A DNA stretch of 64,000 bases, from positions 186,001-250,000 of the forward strand of contig JAHGAU010000001.1 of assembly GCA_019925105.1 (NCBI GenBank), written 5' to 3'. Source of the stretch: Niebla homalea. Taxonomy: Eukaryota; Ascomycota; Lecanoromycetes; Lecanorales; Ramalinaceae. The notes beneath the pieces were generated by a model, which worked only from the letters and a program-made list of their open reading frames with translations, searched no databases and was not told the DNA's origin. Positions 56,060-64,000 of this stretch are shown piece after piece. Position 1 is the first letter of the stretch. Each line of letters opens with the position of its first letter. The translations under genes were made by a program, and so were the position numbers.

Positions 56060-56609
56060 CCCTGATTGACTTTTCTGTTAGCGCATGAAGATGATGTTGT
56101 CAGCTACAACTTGATTGGTAGAACGATGTCTGCGAGAAGGAGATTCTTGTCCCTTATGACGGGTCGACAAAGTAGATCCCAGAGGCGTTGTCTACAATTT
56201 GATGAGTGTGTGGGAACCCTCGGAAGTCCCCTGTTGTGTAAGTGGAGTCCAGCCGCAAGGCATTGGGCGCATGCTCCAACTTAACATACAACAGGTAACC
56301 GGTTCGGGATAAGGCAGGCTTGGCGCTGAGCTCAAGGGCCGGGAGGCCGGGGACCTCCAATGTGAATTTCGACAATTATTATTTACTTGGTACCTATTCA
56401 ATGTTAAATGGTAATGCTCTTCGGAAGACCCCACCATAACGCGACTGACTCCGACAGGTCTGTCGGAAGTTGCTCCGCTGCCGCGCTTCGGAATGACGTG
56501 TTACGCCTGTGACGTATGTCATACAGCAAGAATTGCCAGCATGCTGATAAGGTATATACCTCCTCAATGCTTTCAGATCATTACATCAAGCTTTCTCTCT
56601 ACGCACACA
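56060..56609. other. intergenic
   Basis: About 550 bp between two rightward genes. It should contain the promoter of the glycosyltransferase gene. No repeat, RNA gene or relic seen. Confidence 0.4.
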
Positions 56610-58730
56610 ATGCATGATCGTGGCGTTGTCGAGCTGGCGGCTATCAAGTATCGCGTCTTGAGTATACTGCCACTATCCTCTTTGCTTTCCGCATCTACAC
56701 TGCTACTCTATTTCGCATACCGGCTGAAGACACTGGTGCTGACCGGCAAAATCGTCGATGATCCAGTGGCCGTACTAAATTCAAGTCTTTACTTTGTTAC
56801 GGAGCTCGGCCTACTCTGTCAGTAATTGCTTCTACCCCCATGCCGTCGCAGTGGTACTGACTTCAAGAACGGGTAGTCCCTGGCTTTTTGAACCATCTCC
56901 TGCGTTGCCTATCAATCTCTAGCCGACCCAAAATTCAGCATCTCCGCCTTACTGGTCAACAGAATCTGCCGCATGTAGATATTTTGATCACTTGCGCTGG
57001 TGAAGATGTTGAAACCGTCAAGCACACCGCCCAAGCTGCTTGTGCCATTGATTATCCCGTTGAATGTTTTCGTGTGATTGTTTCTGATGATGCAGGCTGT
57101 GATCAGCTTGCCTCAAGCATGCGAGACCTTGCACAGACGCATAGAAATCTTAAATACACTGCCAGAGTCAAAGGCAAAGTGCACCATTTTAAAGCTGGCA
57201 ACTTAAATCATTGTCTCAGCTACACGCAATCCCTACCAGGAGGCACCGCAGATTTTATCGGAGCCTTGGACGCGGACATGATACCGGACCCGCAATGGCT
57301 TCGTGCACTGCTGCCTCACATGCTGAGAAATTCGAAGCTCGCTCTTGCGCAACCGCCTCAAGTGAGTGCGCTCCCTCTCGTTCCAGGCATCTACAACTTG
57401 AACCATCAGCATTCTCACTCTTTCCCTTCAGCGCTTCTATGATGTACCCACAGACGATCCATTGCTACAAGGTCTCGATCTCAACTACAAGGTCACTGAG
57501 CCCCTGAAGGAGAGGATGGGTAGCACATGGTGCGGAGGATCTGGCTACGTTTTGCGGCGCGCCGCAATCGAGGATATCGGTGGCTTCCCGACAGAATCCG
57601 TTGCGGAGGACATGTACTGCAGCAACATTCTACTGGGGAGAGGTTGGGATGCAATCCATGTCGACGAGACTCTACAGAGTGGCCGGGTCCCTGAGTCTTA
57701 TAAAGCTCACGTGAAACAGCAGGGTCGATGGGTGAGGTCTATTCCATGGTAAGAAGCTTGAGCTTACAGACAGTAGCATGTAGGGCGGCTGCAGACAGCG
57801 ATCGCAATGCGCTTCTATCTATATGGGGAAAAGGCCCGGCAAATGGGCTTTCGTCAGCGAACGGTGGGGCTTGTCTACGTGATCCTCTCGCTCTGCAACA
57901 TTCTCACCACCATTGGCATGGGCACATTGCTCATCGCACTATCGACCGGCAAGCAACTAGTTCTTTATGACACGAGATCGGAATTTCAGAGACTGGTACA
58001 ATTAGTCTGCGCCTGCCTCCTCGCAGAATGGTTCGATGATTGCATCGTCGCGCTTATTACAGGCTACCGCATTGCCATATCGGAAAGCCATATCAATTAC
58101 TGGATTGCACCTTGTGAGCATGATCCTCAGTCCTGAAAGGCTCCTCCCTCATTGAGCCAAATCAGATCCCTACTGTTCCACTTGCTGAATAGTCCAACAG
58201 ATCACGCCGCAACCATTATCCGTGCCTTCAGTCCTAGCTGGGTCCAGAATGGGACATTTGAGTTCACCCCTTCCGGCTCCTCTAACGAACGCAGCCAAAA
58301 ACACCGCCACGACCCTAACGTCGGTATATTCCATCGAGTCTGGAACACTTTGTGGGGCGAAAATGTCGGCCTCCACCTCATCTACGTCCTCTTGATGGCG
58401 GCGGCTCTCACCCGCAGCTTCAGCGTCATCACGCAGCACCCGGACCAATCCTTCTCCATGGATGTTGTCATCCGCCTGGCTTGGCCACCTGTGCTCTGGC
58501 TCATATGCCTCAACTCATTCGCGGTCCCCATCCGCTGTGCAATTTTCCCGCCTTCGATCCCCAGTCGTGCGCAGCTGCTGAAGAAAGATCCTGTGCGGCG
58601 AGCTTCATATCCGGATGAATTGCGGGAGACCGGAGAGGATCAATTGTTAGGGAGTCAGACGCTCTGTTACTCCCTTATCATGGTTTATGTTTCTGGACTC
58701 TTCATTCACAGCTTCTACGGCTTGCAGTAG
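56610..58730 (+). CDS. processive family-2 glycosyltransferase, membrane-bound
   Basis: Polysaccharide-synthase-like GT2 (cellulose/hyaluronan synthase fold). Proposed exons 56610-56817, 56877-57361, 57432-57731, 57795-58113 and from about 58157 to 58730. After two N-terminal hydrophobic segments the GT-A core reads VDILITCAGED, VIVSDDAGCDQLA, FIGALDADMIPDPQWLR (DxD), GGSGYVLRRAAIEDIGGFP, ESVAEDMYCS and the acceptor motif QQGRW. The C-terminal half has several TM helices (VGLVYVILSLCNILTTIGMG, LHLIYVLLMAAALT, LIMVYVSGLFIHSFYG). The last intron is a problem: the obvious donor at 58114 (phase 1) does not match the obvious acceptor at 58156 (needs phase 2). Either an unusual 36-nt intron from 58130 or a 1-nt frameshift is involved. 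The polymer is unknown. Confidence 0.82.
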
Positions 58731-61700
58731 ACGTTGTGAGATGAGTCGGATTTGTTCATGATGTCTCCTACAGTTACACACTTGATCGAGGCTGGGAATG
58801 GGTAGATGCTACTCTTTGAGCTTTTCTTATTTCTCTGTCACGCGATCAAAGCGCTTTTCTTAACATTCCAATTCACACGTCCTGTAGAATGCCGTCTTAA
58901 TAGCCATGGAATGGAAATACGGTACATTATACATATAGAGTCAGATTGACGTTACGCTATCATCACATGTCGCAACATACTACAGATGCAATATCTGCCC
59001 GATCAGCACATGGGAGGATGAACTCCTTCCTATCCCCTTTCCCGTTCTCAACCCAGCCATCTCATGAGCTATCCAAGCCAGCCATTTACCCGTTCTCCTC
59101 TCGAAAAATCGCCCACATCAACTCCCTCACCGCCTCAGACCTCACCGTCTCCTCAACCTCCACAGGCCCGCCATCCCTCCAAACCGCGTGAGATCCACGC
59201 CCCAACCTCCACCATCCTCAACGCTTCCACACGCGGTCCACCGAACCAACCTGCCACGTTGAAAAATCAGTACGACCCCTCCTCTCCCCCTCTCCCGCCA
59301 TTGCGGTATGCTCACAGAATCACGGCTATTCTGACACGAGACGAGCGTTAAACCCATTGCGCAAAGCTACCACGAGCGCTTCACAACTCGCGGGCATAAG
59401 ATGAGGGAGGGAGAGAGAGAGAAGAATTACAGAGCCCGACTAGGGAAAGGTGGCCGCGAGTTGTAGGTGCAACTGAACAAAATGCTGTGATCTTGGGACC
59501 GCCTGGACCGAATGAGGAGTCTGATGAGTAGTTAGTTAGGTCCTTGGGCTATAAGGGTGAGGTATTTGGGCGTTGAAAATGGACTGGGGCAGTGAGTGAT
59601 AGGGTGCATAAGTTGCGGCGGGAATGCTGGAGGGGCTGACGTTCTGGCTGTGGTGGATCTGGGTGAGGAGAGGGTGATTATTTGTTGTTGTTTTGGTGTG
59701 TTTGTTATTCGTGTTGGGTGCCATTCGTGCGTGCGTGTTCGATCAGGGGAGGGCTTTGGTGAAGCGTTCGCATGGCAGTGCTGCAAGGTTCTCATAGACC
59801 AGCAATGATGATAACCAGGATTGATCCTGTCAGGGCGTAGTCAAGAAATTCCGGCTGACAGTCTTCGAGTTCGTCTTTGGCTTGATCAGTCCTCTACTAA
59901 GAAGACTTTCAAACCGTAGGTATGCTCGGTGCGGCTCACTGATCAAGTATCTCGAAGGGAAATGACCGCGGGGAAACCATCAATGGCTGGACGTCGATGT
60001 AAGTAGCTCCACGACCCCTACACAGACGATAATATTGGCAAGGCATCCCACGCAGAAGGATGTCTTGATAGTAGATCTTGCACAACTTTTCGTTGTTGCC
60101 ATAGATGTATGGGGTCATAGTATCCTACAAAGGTATGCTGACTCTGTGTCCCAGATCCTAGAAGAGTTCTTCCTCTACGTTCGATGGCTGGGTAGTACCC
60201 TTTCCACCTGGTTACCACAGTCTTCCCCTACCGTTCTACGCAACTCCACTCCGAACCTTCTCTCAGATTCCATTCATATCTGCGAAATCATGCTAAGACG
60301 ATACTGACGTTGCCATCCCCTATCTGCCGCACAACCGCTCCCCGCCTCCATCGTCGTCAATCACGCGGCGCACCATCGCCACACGACCGTGTTGACGAAC
60401 AACGCAGGAGCTGCTAAGGCTTTGCACTATTCCTCTCTCGGAAAACTCAACGGCTCCAGCGTCGAGCGCTTGGGATCACTATAGAAAAAGGGGTAAGAGG
60501 CTATTCCGACCACTTCTCATGGCAATATCTCAGGCTGCGAGGGTGCGATACTGTTCTGAAGCACATATTCGGGATGCTGACGCTCTAGAGTCACGATGTA
60601 GTAGATTATACCGGCTATTTGTTGAAGTTGTTATTTTCATGATTTTTCGAGGAAACGAGGCGGTATCTTCATGTTTGGGATCCGGAGCGTGTGCTAATGT
60701 GGACAGACCTACTATGTCTCTGGGGTTTCTCGGCGACGGACAATGACTTAACTACTGGATGGAAACATGAAGCGGCCTTAACTTCTCAGTCATGGTGACG
60801 AACCTGCCTGCATCCCATCGAGGCAGCATGTAAGTGCTAATCCTTGATCACCCATTAAACCGTGACGTATTCCCGAACCATCCATTCCGCAACGCCCGGC
60901 TGAGCAACCGTTTACCCAATCAATCAGAGACAGATCCGTTCGAACCAATAGCTTGAGACTACTATCAGTACTTACTGCAATTTGTGGGTTGAAAGCCCTG
61001 GTCCTACATGACCAAATACTGGAACCATTAGCCGCTATTATTATCAGCTACTACCTATAATCTATATTTGAAACACCAACACAATTCACTAACATTTTCG
61101 ACGAGTTTGAAGATGTCACTGGTAAAATCAGACAGACTTAACAAACCTGATATTTGTGACCCTATCGACAGCTATTCCGTCTCAGTATTCTTATCCAAGA
61201 CGATTCTTCCCCCCCTCCGCTACACACATAGTCAACGCTAGATTCAACAGTCCCCTGCTCCCTCCTCCAAGAACAGGTAGACTAGTCCCCCAAATTCCAT
61301 TCTTGCTTGCTTGCTTACGTATTCCGCTGTTATCCCCCCCTATCTCCATCTCACGTCCGTTGTGAACCCGACGTCGACATGACCGGGGGCGGGCGTTGCA
61401 GGAGCGAGCAAAAAAACAAAACAACGTTGGCCCCTTGCATTGCGATGCGCTGAGTATGCACATTTTTCGAAGAAGATTGGATGAGGTGGGTAGGTCCTCA
61501 ACATTTTTTGGTTCAATCAATCAATCGATTAAGTAATTAATTTGTACTCTTACATCTTCAATGGAAAGACTGCTGGAAGCGCTATGCACAATGCACAATG
61601 TACAATGCCAACGCTCCGACCTGCGAGTCACTCACTTGAACTTGGTAACTTGACAGGCAACTTTTGTGCGCGATACAATGATCAACTCACTCACTTCATC

Positions 61701-61802
61701 GCGTTCTTCCCCATCCACATCCCCGAAATACAAAAATACATGTACACATACTCGTACCATCCCAAACACTCCTGCCCTCCCACTGCCTCAGATGCAAGTT
61801 CT
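58731..61802. other. 3-kb gap without a supported gene
   Basis: Largest gene-free stretch of the window. It contains one short proline-rich frame (59064-59351), a GA-rich run near 59402-59425, a TTGCTTGC-type run near 61303-61316 and homopolymer-rich sequence near 61400-61430. I found no RNA gene, transposon signature or conserved frame. Confidence 0.45.
59064..59351 (+). CDS. possible small proline-rich protein
   Basis: A 95-codon plus-strand frame starting MSYPSQPFTRSPLEKSP and ending YAHRITAILTRDER. It is dominated by Pro, Ser and Thr, and an overlapping frame is also open, so it may be chance. No family, signal peptide or conserved motif recognised. Confidence 0.2.
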   Translation: MSYPSQPFTRSPLEKSPTSTPSPPQTSPSPQPPQARHPSKPREIHAPTSTILNASTRGPPNQPATLKNQYDPSSPPLPPLRYAHRITAILTRDER

Positions 61803-64000
61803 TTACCTCGCTTGCTGCCGCCCCTCCGCCATCATCCGCCCCAACATCACAGGATCACTGGCGCTGGGGATCATGTTGGTGTCCGGGTACGGCGCGGGTG
61901 TTGGGTGGGTCCCCATCCTCCCCTCTTCCAGTCGGCGCTCGTGTTCCAACCTCCGCCTGCCCGTTTCCTGGAAATTCACCGGTGCCATCCCACCGAACTG
62001 CACCTCCCTCCTCTCCTCCGCGCCGGCCCCAAATCCCACGATGCCTAACCCGTCGCCAGCAGGGAGTGCGATGCCCGGGCCGGAGGAGGAGCGAGACATC
62101 GCCGCTGTGTTCTCTTCTTCCACGAATGGAAGGTTCGGAGGCGGAAGAGGCGCGTTGTTGTTGTCGTTGTTGTAGTAGTAGGGGGAATACTCCGTCTTCG
62201 GACTCTTCCTGACAGGCCTGCCATCAACACCTCTCTCCCTGCCTCTTCCCGGGCTGGTCGAGAAGCGCGAGGCGTAATTGGCAGGGTCGGTGTATGAGCC
62301 CGGTTGTGGATAGGCGTACGGCAGCGGGCTGGGCGGGGAAAGATGGGGCGGTGGTTCCGTCTCTGCGATAGAGGCGTGGGAGTGATGGGAGTGGTGGGAG
62401 GGGTTGCGGGACATGGGCTGAGAGGTGTAGCCTGTGGGGAAGATGGGGGCGGTGGGGGAGGTTCGATGGGAGGGTGGGAGGGAGTAGTAGTTGCGAGGTT
62501 GTTGGGAATATTGGGGAGCTGTTGGCGGGAGGTAGTAATTATTTGGTAGAGAGGGATGGTGGATTGCTGTGGGTGGGGAGGTATAGTCTTGTGAGCGGGG
62601 ACGTTTGGCGGTGATGGTGATATTAGTTTCGATTGGTAAGGGGGCTGGGTTGGGGCCTGGATAGGGTGGTTGTTGTCGAGATGGGGCGTCGTTGAAGGGG
62701 ACAGGGTATGCCGGTTGACTGACAGAAGCGTGGCCTTGGAAGGAGGTGGTGAGGGGCTGTTCGTCTTCTTGCTCATCGCTGGAGTAAAGAGTCCAGTCAC
62801 CGCCATGAGCGAAGCGTTGGTTCTCCTCCATGACTGCCGTGTCGGATGCGCGATGTGGGATGAATTCAGTGGCCAGCGGGCTTGGTATGTTGCTCTGTCC
62901 CTCTCGCCGAATGCTTTCTCGAGATCTGTCACGCGCGATGGATGTCGGCGTGGCTGCAGGTTGAGTCTGTCCCGATGCCGGCGGTGTTGGCATCGGTGGC
63001 TGTGGCCGTGATGGTGGTGGTAGCTGTGCTCCGGCAGCCACGCTCGCCCACGTCTTCTCATGTGTCGGCGTTGGCGGTCGGCGACTGGTGAAGGGTATCC
63101 TATGGAATATGTTTCCTATGCTATGACGTGGCGAGTGTAACGGGCTGCGCGCCTGAACTTCCTTCAATGCGTCAGAGGCTGGAGACGATCTTCGCCTCTG
63201 CTGGGTGCTCTCCTGGGTGATCATGCCCATAGAGCCGGTCACGGTATCTCGATTGACCGTCTGAATCGGCTGTGATCTAGTCGGCGCGCGACGGAAACTG
63301 CCAAGATCACGCCGGCCCCTTGGTTGCTGACGACGTGACTTTTGTCTCGACGGGACGACCTGCCATCCTTGTTGGCTATCCGTGGTCGGCGCTCGAGATC
63401 TTGATGATGGTCTAGCAGTATCTGAAGATAGATTAGGCCGCATCGCCTGTGAGGTGGCTTGACCCTCCCAATCACTGGCGTAACCAATATCCTCGTATCC
63501 TAGTGGGCCGATCCCAGGACTGAGATCGGCAATCTTTGGCCGGATGCCAGGGCTTGCTGTTCGAAGACTTGCAGGTGAATCGATCTCCTTCCCCATTGGA
63601 AGACCAAACACATTTTGACCCTCAAGTGGCGGAGGGGTCGGGTGAGGAGATGGTGGTGTGTTAGGCCCAGGAGCGGAGGGTATACTGCTTCCAGAAGAGC
63701 TGCTAGCCCGGTCGAAGATGGATATCTGGAAGATTCCTTCCCTCAGACTCTCCTGCGACGAATTTGGTTCGCGGCTCTGGATTTCTCTGTGGATCAGATC
63801 CAGAGTCACCTGCAACTTTCTCTTGAGTCCTTCCAAACTCTGCGTCTTGCCGTAAGTTTCGACGTGATCCAATAGGCCTTGACCATGAACCAGATAATAT
63901 CTGTAGTCGGAAACGCGGCCATGTTCAGGCCGCTTGTTGATCTTGAGATCAGCCTGCTGATATGAAAAAGAGAAGAGACTAACGGCATGGCCGAGCCACT
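61803..64000 (-). CDS. large disordered protein, 5' end beyond the window
   Basis: The minus-strand frame is open from the right edge of the window to a stop at 61803, giving more than 730 residues without an intron. The part nearest the edge looks folded (GHAVSLFSFSYQQADL, RVSDYRYYLVHGQGLLDHVE, GLKRKLQVTLDLIHRE). The remainder is low complexity, rich in Pro, Ser, Gln, His and Arg, with an RRQQPRGRRDLG basic patch, THEKTWASVAAGAQ and an Asn-run (YYYNNDNNN). The C-terminal ~60 residues regain charge (EERREVQFGGMAPVNFQE, RRRLEHERRLEEGRMG). No family is recognised. Function unknown; a regulatory or scaffold role is only a guess from composition. Confidence 0.75.
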   Translation of the reverse strand, partial: WLGHAVSLFSFSYQQADLKINKRPEHGRVSDYRYYLVHGQGLLDHVETYGKTQSLEGLKRKLQVTLDLIHREIQSREPNSSQESLREGIFQISIFDRASSSSGSSIPSAPGPNTPPSPHPTPPPLEGQNVFGLPMGKEIDSPASLRTASPGIRPKIADLSPGIGPLGYEDIGYASDWEGQATSQAMRPNLSSDTARPSSRSRAPTTDSQQGWQVVPSRQKSRRQQPRGRRDLGSFRRAPTRSQPIQTVNRDTVTGSMGMITQESTQQRRRSSPASDALKEVQARSPLHSPRHSIGNIFHRIPFTSRRPPTPTHEKTWASVAAGAQLPPPSRPQPPMPTPPASGQTQPAATPTSIARDRSRESIRREGQSNIPSPLATEFIPHRASDTAVMEENQRFAHGGDWTLYSSDEQEDEQPLTTSFQGHASVSQPAYPVPFNDAPSRQQPPYPGPNPAPLPIETNITITAKRPRSQDYTSPPTAIHHPSLPNNYYLPPTAPQYSQQPRNYYSLPPSHRTSPTAPIFPTGYTSQPMSRNPSHHSHHSHASIAETEPPPHLSPPSPLPYAYPQPGSYTDPANYASRFSTSPGRGRERGVDGRPVRKSPKTEYSPYYYNNDNNNAPLPPPNLPFVEEENTAAMSRSSSGPGIALPAGDGLGIVGFGAGAEERREVQFGGMAPVNFQETGRRRLEHERRLEEGRMGTHPTPAPYPDTNMIPSASDPVMLGRMMAEGRQQAR

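Noticed and set aside
60035..60307. 90-codon plus-strand frame in the 3-kb gap
   Set aside because: No domain, signal or splice support, and the antisense is equally open.
1..64000. tRNA and rRNA genes
   Set aside because: Scanning by eye for TpsiC-like GGTTCGAATCC cores and cloverleaf arms gave no convincing candidate; a covariance-model search would be decisive.

Overview
The window is nuclear DNA from a filamentous ascomycete (Pezizomycotina). The genes are broken by many short introns of about 40-115 nt with GT..AG ends and CTRAC/CTAAT branch points. Intergenic gaps are short around housekeeping genes. The content is typical of these fungi: fungal NLR/STAND proteins, an Mto1/ApsB-like spindle-pole protein, a 7-TM integral membrane protein and a secondary-metabolism block. 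I cannot fix the class from sequence alone. Exon models below were built by hand from reading frame, splice sites and family conservation; every main model closes in frame except where stated.

Region 1 (0-13.4 kb) is mostly housekeeping. It holds the 3' end of an unknown gene, mitochondrial IF-2 and mitochondrial GatB sharing a short divergent promoter, a relic-rich gap with a 0.85-kb-spaced direct repeat, the 20S pre-rRNA processing factor Tsr4 (PDCD2 family), a CmcJ/AsaB-type oxygenase-like gene and an MFS transporter.

Region 2 (13.4-25 kb) is accessory. A gene-poor stretch with a 64-67 bp tandem repeat is followed by an intact NLR (hydrolase-like N-terminus, NB-ARC, TPR). Next come a CorA-like membrane protein and a 12-exon amidase in which both a 44-codon coding segment and a complete exon-plus-intron unit are tandemly duplicated without loss of frame.

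Region 3 (25.3-33.4 kb) is a conserved block: a folliculin/Lst7 homologue, eIF3k and the Mto1/ApsB microtubule-nucleation protein.

Region 4 (33.8-46.8 kb) looks like a biosynthetic gene cluster with no polyketide or peptide synthase. It contains a P450, a secreted BBE-type FAD oxidase, a rhodopsin-like 7-TM protein, an ABM-type monooxygenase-like protein, a UbiA-family membrane enzyme, a short-chain dehydrogenase and a secreted beta-propeller protein. The UbiA + ABM + P450 combination recalls the terpene half of the fumagillin pathway, so a membrane-bound terpene cyclase or prenyltransferase feeding oxidative tailoring is the simplest reading.

Region 5 (46.8-64 kb) has a decayed SteA/Ste12-type zinc-finger relic, a NACHT STAND gene ending in C2H2 fingers, a SNF2/Rad5-type helicase with an apparent frameshift, a processive GT2 glycosyltransferase with a splice-phase conflict, a 3-kb gap and a disordered protein running off the right edge.
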